This document shows positions 1-10,864 of a DNA stretch of 64,000 nt, one piece after another. Under the pieces are notes generated by a model. That model ran no database searches and had not been told where the DNA came from. It worked only from the letters and a program-made list of their open reading frames with translations. Source of the DNA: Plumapathes pennacea. Lineage: Eukaryota > Cnidaria > Anthozoa > Antipatharia > Myriopathidae. The position numbers were made by a program, and so were the translations under genes. Position 1 is the stretch's first letter. Every line of letters begins with the position of its first letter. The stretch covers positions 14,728,001-14,792,000 of the forward strand of contig OZ038466.1 of the NCBI GenBank assembly GCA_964036295.1. Reading direction: 5' to 3'.

Positions 1-689
1 ATTTAGACATAAAATTGCCATTTGAAATGCGCTAATCAAATATTCATAATCGCGCGTGTGAAAATGTCTAGACCACAACTTTTGATAACAATATTAGACG
101 CGCGCAGTTAGTTGCAGGAAATACAGTGTCTTCGCTGTGCAATGCTTCAGACTCGACGATTGACCACAGATAAAACGACGATTGCCATTACTTTCTTCAG
201 GGAAATCGTCCGCTTTCAGTGCAATGAAGCTGTACAAAGAGTGTTGACGTCACACGCCAAATGTAAACAATAATATACGCGCGCGAAGGATCACGGTTGA
301 GACAGTCTCTTTAAGTATGACTTCCCTGTTTATGGGGCGTCAGTTTCCGATCTCAGTATTATCCAGTATTTTTTAGATGTTATTAGCGCCGTTTTATTTC
401 TTATCCGATTTCTATCTATGAAATCTTAGTTAAACCAGATCGCAAGCTTTTTAAGAAAATCAATTCTGTAGAAAATCACCCATTTAGCCCATATATGCCA
501 TCGAAAAAGGACACGAAATACAATCTGCGTAAAAGTAGATGTAAAGTTCCGAAGGTTAACACTGATCGTTATAAGACCATTTTAGTAAATAGACTGATTT
601 TTAAACACCAGTTAGTTTAGAATAGTTCTAGTATAGTTTTGGTATTTATAGTGTATAGTTAATTTCGAATTGTAACATAGGATATTTAA

Positions 690-802
690 CAATTATCCTA
701 CGAGGGCGCGCCGAATACGGATTGATAAATAGCCAACGAGGCGCCGCGACGAGTTGGTTATTATCAATCCATATTCGGCAAGCCCGAGTAGGATAATTGT
801 GT
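690..802. repeat. Foldback (MITE-like) inverted repeat
   Basis: Two imperfect arms face each other. The left arm (about 690-738) begins CAATTATCCTACGAGGGC and the right arm (about 757-802) is its near reverse complement. The spacer is only about 20 bp, so the unit can fold into one long hairpin. A diverged single arm recurs at about 14,440-14,490, so this is a dispersed repeat family. No coding capacity is visible. The class is not determined. Confidence 0.6.
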
Positions 803-2405
803 TATTAAAAACTGGACCACAAAATCATTTCGGAGAGTAGTTTATTTGACGCAAAAAATACCGGAAGACGACTCAACTTCCGCTCAAAAAATACAGTGAT
901 CACATGATTACCGCAACTATGACAACGTCTTTGCGAACGGGCTGATGAATGAATGAAAATCGAGTGAAGAAAACATTCTTGTGGAGTTACACCGCACAAA
1001 CACTCTCAAGAGGAATTTACAAAAATATCTTAAGGTAATGTACCAAAATTATTGAAAACTTGGACGTTGGTACAGTTGTAAACATTGCATTACGGAGGGA
1101 ATCGCTTTCTTTGCTTGCCATGTGCGACGTTTGTGATGCTGCTTGAAACTGACAACTGGCTGTGCTGAAGGAGAACTGAAGCTGGAGCATGAAAATTAGC
1201 AAGGAATATTGAAGAAGAAAACTATATTTGCTTCTGTGAGGGCAGAGTCGGTGTTGATGGAAAACTGTTTACATCGCGGAGGCGAAACGAAGTGAGCGAT
1301 CGATCAATGGCTGCTCGTATTGACTTGAGCAAAGGTGCCGTCTTGTTCCCTTTGCTGTTGTGTAAAAACACTTGAGTCATACATTTTTCCTCTTTGCTCA
1401 TTCTTTAATTAGTGTTGTAAATTTTTCTCACCCGGGACTTGCAAGCCACTCTGAAAAGGTTTTGAAATATGAAAAAACTTTCTCCACATTACTTCGTCGC
1501 TCACGCGTTCATTGACCATGTTTGTCCACCCATTGGATATGAGCTGATAACCCATGTCCAAGGAACCAATCAAAAGCCTAGAAATCCAATATCCTTGGTC
1601 CAGTTTTTAATAAGTACATTTATCTTATGATTAATAATTAGATAAATAGAAATAATTAGAAATATTAGAATTTTTTTTCATTCTGTGGACAGGAGGTAGT
1701 TTGTATTTTCCCTGCCGGACTCGTATGGCAATAGTTTGTTTTAAGCTTGAAAATCACCGCTGAACATTTTATTTGAGCGTTGAGTACGTGAAATGTCACA
1801 ATTCCCCCTGCAGTTTGAGTGATTTTGATGTTGCAATACCTCTCCGGTATTAATTCGCTGCTATCACGGTGAACGTGGCTTGTACAAGCTGTTTTGCTGA
1901 GAGAGAAAATTTTTCTTAGGAGCTCTAATTCGATTAAACTAAGTTCCCGAGACCTGTTAAGTGTTTTATTGGTGTTACTAAATGTTATTCAGTAATAAAA
2001 ACTCACTTAAATATTAGATTTGATTTGCACTGAAATTTCATATATTGGCTTCATTTTGTTAGTAAAATTGTGTTAAACAAATTGCTATCAGCGGTAAAAA
2101 GCATTAATAATTGAGCTATAAAAACAGCATTTTGAACGAATTTCGACAAAATTGGTGCGGCCGCGCAAACGAAAAGAACAAAGCTTTTGTTCCCGTGAGG
2201 AGAGTTGAGAGTTGAGGTAGGTTTAAATAGAATTGCTATTTCTTTTCTGCTATAATTAACGACATACTATTGGTGGACAGCCATAAACTTGTGCAGTACT
2301 GTTGGTGGGAGTATTCTCACACCAACAGTACGTACAATACACGAGTATTAAACATGGCAGCTTTTGTTTACTATAAAAGTTTTGTTTAAAATTTGTTTTG
2401 TCAGG

Positions 2406-3029
2406 ATGACGGAAGGTATTGTTCCAGAATCTGAGCTAAAGGAAGCTGTTGCCACAACAGAAGAAGGCGTAGTAGTAAATTCGACGAGAGTCATAAACAA
2501 GTTTAAGGGGAGAGAGGAGACGAAGGTAGAGTTATCAGAGTAATTGTCTGTTACGTAAAGAGCAGGTGCAACTTTTATTGTTTTGTGACATATATTTGCT
2601 TTGCATTATGCCTACAACACAGTAGTCTTAGTCTGGCTAATACAATCTGTTCTGTTCTAGGAATTCAAGTGGAAAAATTTGTTTCCCTTAAATCGCAAGT
2701 GGCCCGTGACTTCAAACTCCCACGGCACCTTAAATTTCATCTGGCCAATGGAGAGGATGATCGTGCAACAACACGGTAAGTTTACAACAAGCTTCACTTT
2801 TACGTGCTTAACTACAGCAGTTCTAACACAAAAATTCCTTTTCAGTGACTCCATTATGTACATTAAAGTGCACGAACGCACTCGGGCAGAAAAGCCCGCA
2901 GAAAAAAAAATAAAAAACAGAAAAAAAGAAGAAAAGGAGTGTAGCAGAGCGGAGCGGAAGAGTGGACCAGAAAGTCGAGGAAAAGACAAAGGCCAAGAAA
3001 TTGGTAAAAGCGCTCAAACTGGTCCTTGA
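2406..3029 (+). CDS. Possible small three-exon gene, unknown function
   Basis: An ATG at 2406 opens a frame that runs to about 2540. A separate stretch, 2661-2775, is bounded by TTCTAG before it and GTAAGT after it. A third stretch starts after TTTTCAG at 2846 and ends in TGA at 3027-3029. Exons two and three join in one frame. That frame has a very Lys/Arg/Glu-rich C-terminus with many KK and RK pairs. The exon-one donor is ambiguous: the nearest GT sites give different phases. I recognise no domain, so this may be a chance combination of splice-like signals. Confidence 0.2.
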
Positions 3030-4461
3030 GTGTGTCGAGGACGATTATTAAGAAGCTTTCCGCTGTTTTTAACTCGAGTATTAATATTAATTGGATAAAA
3101 CTACGAGATATTAATTTAATTATGGCTACGGAAATTTTCCAACGTTACGGACCTTCGTTGTTTCCTGTGTTTACTCTTTGTACAGTTCAACAAAAAACAA
3201 AAACAAATGATAAATATAGTGGCCTTTTTTTCTGGTGATTGTAATTGAGAATTTCTTTTGGTGCACTCTTAATATACTCGAGTGAACAGCGGAAAACTTC
3301 TTAAAACGTCCTCGCTTTATGTTAGGCCAGGGCTTTACCTCGTGCAAAAGAAAAAAATTATTGACTTGAAGAAAGGTAAACAATTGTTTATATTCATTCA
3401 CATCATCCGATGATTAACATCGCAGAAAGCGGTTTACCTGGAAAAGAAAACATAAGAGGATTCTTACCAGTGCTGCATGAATTATTTTCGAAGGGTTCCC
3501 CGTAGCGTATAAACTCGACTGAGTAGTTCGTTTTGCAATCGTTTAGTGTAACAGCATAAAAACAATCAGACGTCAAATACATACCCAGAAGAAATAATTT
3601 GCGTTTCCACCGAATCGCGAGAACATTGCTGCTGGAGGTCTCAGGTCGCTTCCCAATTCGTAGAAATGATGCTTTTAAGCATCATTGAAATTATAATTAA
3701 AATTACACAAGAATTAGACATATTTTCGTCTTGGAGGTTTCCTGAAAATAAAACGCAGTGGATCTTATTCAGCATAGGATAAAAGGATCAAAGAAATTAA
3801 TTTCACAAACGAAAAGCTACCCAAGTTTGTCGTCCTGCATGAAGTCCCGCCATTTCTGCAAACAGTCCTTGTAATCAAATGATTGCTATACCGAACATCC
3901 TGGGATAAAAAATGCATATCCATGGCTGCTGTAACATTTTTTTGGTAGTGCTGGAAGAGGACTGAAGGAGTGTACACAAGAAAATCATGTACATAAAAAA
4001 GGCGCCCTGGCTGCACCGAAGACCACGCTGTTTGTTTATTGGCTAGAGCGCATGCTCAACTGCGATACCGCTGAGCAATAGTAATAGAGTGGTAAAGTGA
4101 TGACGTCATAAAAATATATTTCCGGAAATAATGGACTTTGCGCAATTCTTCGGAATGGCCTATCTAAAAAACGTTCACACAGAAAAAATTGGCTCTTTAG
4201 TGCATTACACATACTATGAGGTGCCGTTACCGCCAATATTCAGCCCTGTTTGATTTTGTAAAATGGTGCCCTCAGTTTATAAAATGGTGGGTAACATTTA
4301 CTAAATGCTCAGAATATTTCATAAAATGATGTTACCAGTTCCGAAAATGATGACAATGATTTGGAAAGTATGGAGCGTCCGTTTCATAAAATTCAGCTGT
4401 CTGGTGACAACCTGCGGCTTATGCGGCCGAGCAAACCTGGGACCCAGACCATCAATCCAAC

Positions 4462-4904
4462 ATGGCGGACGATCTGGCGAATGCAGCTCGAATTCTTAGC
4501 CGAGCTGCCTCGCGTCTTGCTTCTTCTTCCTCGCATTCATTTTCACCTAATGCTCCTGAAGCAACTGCCCGGACTACGGATAATGAATTCGGACGTTGTT
4601 TCCCCATCACTTTTCGACTTCCAGTTCAAGACGTTTGGAAACAAACATCCGGAGCCGCAGCTCACGGAGACGCAGGAGAACTCCGGCTCAAAATCCCAGA
4701 TGCAAGGAAATCACCCGGAAGTTTGTTTGCCTTGCAGAGAAAGAACAGTCTGAGACACCAGATTTTCAAGAACATCGAGATTTGCTGATGTCAGGGCTCG
4801 GGGAGGTAAAAATTTCGGTGCCGGAGCAGTACAGCGAGAAGGAAGTACGTGATCTGCTGATTGAAAACTTCCCTAAATTGAAAGAAGCTGGAGGATTCGA
4901 ATGA
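4462..4904 (+). pseudogene. Left-arm transposon gene, N-terminal remnant
   Basis: The frame starts with MADD inside the left inverted repeat and runs to a stop at 4788. The sensible reading then moves to another frame ending at 4904, where AGLGE-like and FPKL(K)EAGGFE-like motifs appear. To my recollection those motifs occur upstream of HECT-type ubiquitin-ligase domains in proteins abundant in coral and fish genomes; this is family knowledge and not verified here. The frame change means a frameshift or an unrecognised intron. The catalytic part is absent, and no function can be assigned to this copy. Confidence 0.45.
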
Positions 4905-5041
4905 ATGTTTGCTGAGGCGCGTAGGAGAGAGTTGAAGGTAATCCCCCCTGGACCGGACGGTTAGTTGCCATTGAAGTACCTACAATCATGGTCAAAATTG
5001 TTGGGACGATTTCAAGTTTACCCACTCCCCCCCCCCCCCCC

Positions 5042-5746
5042 TCATTCAATGTTGGGTAGTTGAGCATGGTTCGGCTTATAGCTGCACCACGGGCCAACAT
5101 TGAATGGAGGGGAGGAGGAGGGACTTGAAAACAAGAAATATGAGACCCCCATAGGTTGTACGGATTTACATTGTGCTCCGGATGTACGTAAGAGGAGCGT
5201 CCCAACAACTTTTGACCATGATTGTAGCTTCCAACGATATCCAACGAGATTCTTTGATCCAAAGTTAGGATTAAAAGTTTTTATCTCACGAACTTGAATG
5301 CCTAATTCCTCATCCATGATGTTGCTGTATTGCCTTGCTGAAATGTTGAATTGTGCAAGACGTCGTTCAATAGTCCTGGTTGACAAGCAAAGCAACTCTG
5401 AAATTTGTGGAACTTTGAACCCCATATCTATTAATGCTTGTAGCTGTTCTTGAGAAATGTCACAGGAAGGGTGTCCTGCCATACCGGTCTGGATTTGTGG
5501 GGTTCTTGAAGACGTTGTGCTGGAGTTTTCGATGATTCTCTTGGCAGCAGAGATGTCTCGATAAATTTCTTCTCGCAATCTCACCGAACAATCCAAACAA
5601 TTTACAGCTTCTATGAATTGGTCAATCATCTCCAGCACATCGTTCACATCTAGGATCTCAGAAGGGTGTAAAAGACTGGAGCAGACTTCTTTGATTTTCT
5701 CTATCGCTAGCTTTCGAAGATCATCGAGATGAACATCGTCCGCCAT
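5042..5746 (-). pseudogene. Integrase/transposase-like N-terminal region, truncated
   Basis: The 234-codon frame starts MADD inside the right inverted repeat. Residues about 95-135 read like a helix-turn-helix (IDMGFKVPQISELL followed by STRTIERRLAQF). About 20 residues later comes a degraded stretch resembling the start of an IS3/retroviral-type integrase core (NPNFGSKNLVGY). The last 70 residues are low-quality sequence entering the C-rich centre, so the DDE core is missing. It is convergent with the left-arm gene. It was probably the transposase gene of the full-length element. Confidence 0.5.
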
Positions 5747-6004
5747 GTTGGATTGACGGTCTGGGTCCCAGGTTTGCTCGGCCGCATAAGCTGCAGGTTG
5801 TCACCAGACTGCTGAATAATCGGGGCTCCATTTTATGAAACGGACGCTCCATTTTCTAAATCATTGTCATCATTTTCGAAACTGGCAACATCATTTTATG
5901 AAATATTATGAGCATTTAGTAAATGTTACCCACCATTTTATAAACTGAGGGCACCATTTTACAAAATCAAACAGGGCTGAATATTGGCGGTAACGGCACC
6001 TCAT

Positions 6005-8349
6005 ATTAAACAGCTGAGATATAGGCTTTTGAAGTTCAAATTGCTTCATACTAAACCCTCTTATTTGGTGTTGGTTCCTTTGATTTGGAACCAAGGCTAA
6101 ATAAGAGAGTTTAGTTAAGACTATTTCGAACTTTAAATTTCTCTATCTTCGCTTTCAGTAGGCTAGCGATTTGAATTTTTGAAATTTTGTACACGTTCTT
6201 TCAGCAGCTGTGTATATCGCATGATGTGGTTTTGAGGTTTGAATGGAAAAGTTTGCAAAATGATGACGTCACACTTTATCACTCTATGTGTACAAAAATA
6301 TATTTGTATTTCTACAAGTGTACATACACATGCAGAGGTTTATATTTATTAACAACACATAAAATGGCCAGCACTTTTAGAATGTTTTAATGTCATAAGT
6401 ATAAAGTATAATTACCTTAATAATTTACATAATAATAGTACTTTTCTTTGATGAAAGTACAATTAAAAATTTTAAAATCCAGTCAGTCAGCAAGAGACAA
6501 GTATTGCACAGAGGATTGAGTATATCCAGGTACACGAAGAATGCTTTTCATGTGGGAAGCATCTTGTGTACATAGCAACAGTTTTCCTTTTGGCACTTCA
6601 TTGTGATGGGAAATATACACTGTACTGTATGTCACTGTTTCCTTAATTTTCTCAGTGCAGGGGACTTTATGCATCTTGTTTGGCACCTTTGAATAAAAAT
6701 AATAAAATGTATAAGTATAGTTGACACACAATGAAGGGAAAATTAAGGGTAAAAATACATAAATAGAAAATATAACACTATATAAATAACTCTCAAGAGT
6801 GATCATATGTAAGTTTTCTCCTTCAGTCACTCACCAGAGGTCTTGGAGAAGTTGGCTTTTGATAGCCAGATGAAAGCTGATAAATGTGTCAGTTCTCACA
6901 GCATCACCTACACATATTTTTTTAGGAGTACATGAGAAATTCTGCTTTTTGAGCTTGAGAGTGAAATGAACGAATGGTTAACTGAATAGAAAAGTGACAT
7001 ACACATAGAGATAATTACTAATGCACTGGGTTGTTTATTGCATACACTGCATGATTTGTGCATGTATTGTCCAGTAGTGTAAACACCATTTAGTATAAAG
7101 ATGGTTTAGTATCATAGTCATGCAGGCAGGCTTACTTTTCACTTGTTTCTATATAACCACAGGTAGATGAATGAATGTCCTGTGTATGTACATGTACACC
7201 ACCATTGTGTTTCTTGGAAGAGCCCCTATAAGTGAAGGAGAACAGATCTCAGTTAAAATGAGAGCTGAGATGGAAGTTTTATACGGTATGATAATAAGAA
7301 TTACCTTTTTCTGGGGTTCCTTCATATTGAGGATCACAGTTTAGCACAATCTGTTGGATACAATTAATACAATTTAATTATTAAATGATGCTGTAATGAC
7401 AATATTTAACTATCAATACCCTGACAAGTGAAGAACGACGCTCATCTATTGTATAACACAAATTTACACACTAAATTATTTTATCATGTTGAATAATAGC
7501 TGTTATGTAAAATTTGTGAGCATGTACTGTTTAGATCAATCTCTGTTTCTGTGATTATACTCACTACTGTAGCTTCCTGTTAATGATAAGATCCTCTGTG
7601 CATATATCTGCCTGTACTGCAATAGTATTCTCCACAGTATAGTTAACATCAGTGCATAATATTAAGTGACTCTAGATTTTGTTTCCTTTTTAAAACTCTT
7701 AAAAAACTATGCCATGGGTCTGTTGTATACAGTAGAACCCTGCTATTTCGAACTCGGTTATCTCAAACTCCCCTCTATCTCAAACGGAATCCAATGTCCA
7801 TTGGAAATAAACATGGTAGACATTTCCCTTGGTAGAAACCCGCTATCACAATATCATGTAGAAATAGTGTGCTGGTGTTATAATTTCTCGTGAAACTAAT
7901 ACTCAGATAATATAATGTGCACGTATAAAGTGCTTAGTGGATATCTAGAACATAAAATAAACCAAACATCACTTGTGCTGATTCACAGAAATACTTAGTG
8001 CATGCACAACATAAAGAAATTCACATGATTCACACCAGGCCAAGAAAAAAGATCAAATTCAGTAATGTAATATGTAAAAAAAGTTGTTAGAAATATGGGA
8101 TGTAAAGTACCATTGATTGTCCCTTAAATTTGCTTAAATACAGCAGAACTATTTCCATCAAACTTAACTAACATTTGAAGGCATAAAGTATGTGCATTGA
8201 AGTATTCTATTACAGTAATCAGGTTTTTTTAGCACTTGGCAATCACTAATACATTTAATGTGTTTTACAACAAAAGAAAATGTGAATAAAATGGCTATAT
8301 ACTTATAAATGCCTGGTGTGATCAATGGAAATGATTTTTTTTGCAAATA
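6005..8349. other. AT-rich non-coding stretch
   Basis: No frame over about 115 codons and no recognisable motif. Short open stretches are compatible with chance in AT-rich DNA. The only recognisable piece is the transposon-end-like fragment at about 7727-7830. Confidence 0.5.
7727..7830. repeat. pogo/Tigger-like transposon end fragment
   Basis: The sequence CAGTAGAACCCTGCTATTTC, followed by repeated CTCAAACTC/CTCGGTTATCTC-type motifs, resembles the ends of pogo/Tigger-type Tc1-mariner elements seen across animals. Only one end is visible and there is no partner inverted repeat nearby, so it is probably a solo fragment. Assigned from memory of the family's end motif. Confidence 0.4.
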
Positions 8350-8560
8350 AATCTGGCAAGTTTGGCTGGAATGGTCAGCATCTGCAACAGGTAATGAGAC
8401 CTGAGTAACTTTTGTTTGTTGACAAAAGATTGGTCAACATCTGCCTGCAATGAGACCTGAGTGGTTTGCTTTTGTACGGTAACAATGAAACCTGAGTGGT
8501 CTGCTTTTGCATGTTGGCAGTGGACCTGAGTGGTCTACATTTACCCTGTAGCGGTGGACC
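8350..8560. repeat. Degenerate ~50-bp tandem repeat
   Basis: Four imperfect units are built on the phrase ATGAGACCTGAGTGGTCTGC with variants (GTGGACCTGAGTGGTCTAC and others). The array lies at the 3' end of the Helitron coding region on the minus strand. It may be coding or 3' non-coding sequence of the element. Confidence 0.6.
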
Positions 8561-8866
8561 AGGATGGTTGTAAAGCCACATTCGTCGTGATGGAAGAGCA
8601 CAGATCTTTCTTTATCTGTGTGTAAGTTTCTGTGTGAGAAGACAAGCTCACCTAAAATGCTGTACCAGAAGTCTGGTGTGGGCTTGGCTGAACAGATTTG
8701 TTGTTGGTATAAAGCTGAGGCCTCCTTTATGGTTTGGCAGGATAGCAGTGAAGTGTCCAGGAGTAGCCGTAAAGTATGCAAGAAGACCTGCACGGACAGA
8801 TGGGATATTTCCTGGCTTCTTATAGATAATGTGGTGCCTTGTGTTGTCAGCACCTTCCTGAAACCG

Positions 8867-10864
8867 TTAGCACAATTGAGCACCGTTTTGGTATGGATAT
8901 GGGAATGTGCCATCTCTGAGACGGAATGATGAATAGACATATATCGGTCTGTTTAGGGCGAGGGAAAGTGCATGGAAGTGAAACTTTCCACCCCAAGCTC
9001 CCCATGTGGCAGCTGCTTTGACAATGCTGTCAAAAGTTTCATCGTGATTCTCCAGGCTGAGGAGGTGCTTGAAGTACTGTTCATTCTCCACCATTGTCAG
9101 CACAGTTAGGAGTCGCAGGTCAGCTGTCAACTTCTCAGTGCCTGTCAGTCCCTGTGAAATTATATGCCACAGGCAGTTGCCATTACCTCTGGTTGGTATG
9201 GCTGTGTACTGGGTTTGTACAACAGGATGGAGCTGTGCCATAACATGTGTTTCTGGAAGCTGCTTCCCTTCATAAAGTATTGGTTCAACAGATCTTACTT
9301 GGTGAAGTAGACAATGTAGAGATTGCCTTTCTGAGTGTACAAACTGTTTGATGATCTGAATGTTTGTTCCAACAGTGTGCAGGAACTGTGTTCCAAGTTT
9401 CTGTGTATGCGGTATATTGCTGGAAATATGTGGCTTTGAGACACTTGGTTGATCCACTGGGCTCCCAGGTCTGAATCTGCACCATGTTTCTTGTGCGAGT
9501 GTAGCCAGGTGCTGTTCTTCAGCTCTCCTGTATTTTAGGCCTTTGCTTTTACCAGTGGACTGAATTCTCTCAAGACTCATTGGCTGAAAAAGTACATCAT
9601 TGATGGACCGTACCCTAGACGCCGCGACAAATGTGCATCCAGCTGCTCTCTCACTTTTCCCAAGGTCAATGACCACTTTGGACAGGGTCTGTCCTTGTGA
9701 CTTATGGATGGTCATGGCATATCGCAGTCTGAGAGGGACTTGGAGACGTGAAAATCTGCTGCCATGAGCATCCCACTGAAACAGCTGTGGTGGTACTGGC
9801 ACACAACGGGGAATTTCTTCCATGAATGGTGGCCCAGTGTATTGTGGAAAGTCCACAAGTACAGCAATGGGCAGCTCTGGTGGGCCACTGTCTGCAGCGT
9901 ACAGGATATCATGAACTGTAACAGGAGAGCCATTACATAGCTCCATTTGCTGCCACAGGTTGGATGTAAGCATGACCTTTGCTCCTTTGCTGAGGAAAAT
10001 CTCCGGATCCAGCCCGCCAGCATCATCTGAATTGGCAGAAGCTGAACACGTGCCTGAGTGTTTTGCAGAGATGCGAGCAATAGGGGTGTTGAGGCTCTTC
10101 AACTTGTTGTAGTTGTATTCAGCCACACTTTGCTTATCAAAGAATAGTCTGATTGCATCTCTGAACTCGGCCTGGTTGCTAGTGCTTGGCGACCTTGTAA
10201 GGAGCTTCCTCCAGTCGTCTTCTGTTGACTGGCCATTTCTCAATCTGAGCAACAGGCCACGAAAAACTGCAGCTTCAGGGTCGTTACCTGCTTGTCTCAT
10301 GACTTCAGTTAGCACAACAACAGTATCAAACAGCTTGTAAACAGCGTGGCCTTGGTCACCAAGAACTGATCCTGGAGCAGCTACATAGACTGGTATGTCA
10401 CCAACAGGTGGAAGTTGGCCAACATCACCAATCAAGATGACTGAAAATCCTCCAAATGCTTCAGCAAGCTTGCCTGTTGCTTGGCGGAGCCTCCTCTCAA
10501 CCCATGCCATGCTCTTTTGGCCCAGCATTGGCATTTCATCTATGAGTATGTAATGCTTTCCGTCCAGAAGCATCTGAAGCCGCTGCAGTGACTGACCCTC
10601 TAATTCTCTGTTCCTCTGCTCTCGTATAGGGAGCTGCAAGGCAAAGTGGATGGCACAGCCATGGATGTTGAAACCTACCATTCCTGTTGTTCCTGTTAGA
10701 ACACATTGCTCTTTGAGGACATCTGCTACAGCACTGATGAGGTAAGACTTTCCAGTACCAGCAGTTCCTGAAATGATCATTCGCAGGGGAGCTGGTGGTT
10801 TGTCAGTCTGTTGGGTCTGGTAGTGCTGCTGAACAATGTCAGCATTTCCAGGCTGTGAAAGCAC
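8867..10864 (-). CDS. Helitron helicase (Pif1-type) plus OTU cysteine protease domain
   Basis: The frame is open for 665 codons. Helicase motif I (GTAGTGKS) lies near residue 35, motif II (LIDEMP) near 107, and the C-terminal TIHKSQGQTL motif near 400. This is the Pif1-like SF1 helicase that unwinds DNA during rolling-circle transposition. At about residue 550 the GNGNCLWHIIS motif marks the catalytic-cysteine loop of an OTU (ovarian tumour) deubiquitinase-like domain, common in animal Helitrons. A matching His-containing segment lies just downstream in another frame (near 8600), so the OTU C-terminus is frameshifted. This is the best preserved piece of the element; it belongs to the same polyprotein as the Rep region upstream. 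Confidence 0.85.
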   Translation of the reverse strand: MLSQPGNADIVQQHYQTQQTDKPPAPLRMIISGTAGTGKSYLISAVADVLKEQCVLTGTTGMVGFNIHGCAIHFALQLPIREQRNRELEGQSLQRLQMLLDGKHYILIDEMPMLGQKSMAWVERRLRQATGKLAEAFGGFSVILIGDVGQLPPVGDIPVYVAAPGSVLGDQGHAVYKLFDTVVVLTEVMRQAGNDPEAAVFRGLLLRLRNGQSTEDDWRKLLTRSPSTSNQAEFRDAIRLFFDKQSVAEYNYNKLKSLNTPIARISAKHSGTCSASANSDDAGGLDPEIFLSKGAKVMLTSNLWQQMELCNGSPVTVHDILYAADSGPPELPIAVLVDFPQYTGPPFMEEIPRCVPVPPQLFQWDAHGSRFSRLQVPLRLRYAMTIHKSQGQTLSKVVIDLGKSERAAGCTFVAASRVRSINDVLFQPMSLERIQSTGKSKGLKYRRAEEQHLATLAQETWCRFRPGSPVDQPSVSKPHISSNIPHTQKLGTQFLHTVGTNIQIIKQFVHSERQSLHCLLHQVRSVEPILYEGKQLPETHVMAQLHPVVQTQYTAIPTRGNGNCLWHIISQGLTGTEKLTADLRLLTVLTMVENEQYFKHLLSLENHDETFDSIVKAAATWGAWGGKFHFHALSLALNRPIYVYSSFRLRDGTFPYPYQNGAQLC

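Larger units (their letters stand above)
1..4212. other. Gene-poor host flank
   Basis: I find no open frame with recognisable domains here beyond the doubtful spliced gene at 2406-3029 and the foldback repeat at 690-802. The rest is AT-rich non-coding sequence without obvious tandem arrays. It ends where the long-inverted-repeat transposon begins at about 4213. Confidence 0.5.
4213..6004. mobile_element. DNA transposon remnant with ~270-bp terminal inverted repeats
   Basis: The left end (from TATGAGGTGCCGTTACCGCC at about 4216) and the right end (to GGTAACGGCACCTCATA at about 6003) are inverted copies for about 270 bp, down to the ATGGCGGACGAT at 4462 and its mirror at about 5746. Two convergent genes start inside the two repeats and point inward. 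Both are truncated and separated by about 140 bp containing a C-rich run, so this looks like an internally deleted copy of a larger two-gene element. A clear target duplication could not be fixed. The superfamily is uncertain; the right gene suggests an IS3/integrase-like transposase. Confidence 0.8.

Noticed and set aside
4982-5045. C-rich run as a possible regulatory G-quadruplex
   Set aside because: A simple homopolymer at the deletion point between two truncated transposon genes; no supporting context.
8618-8929. Plus-strand 103-codon frame
   Set aside because: Lies opposite the Helitron OTU region and has no independent features.
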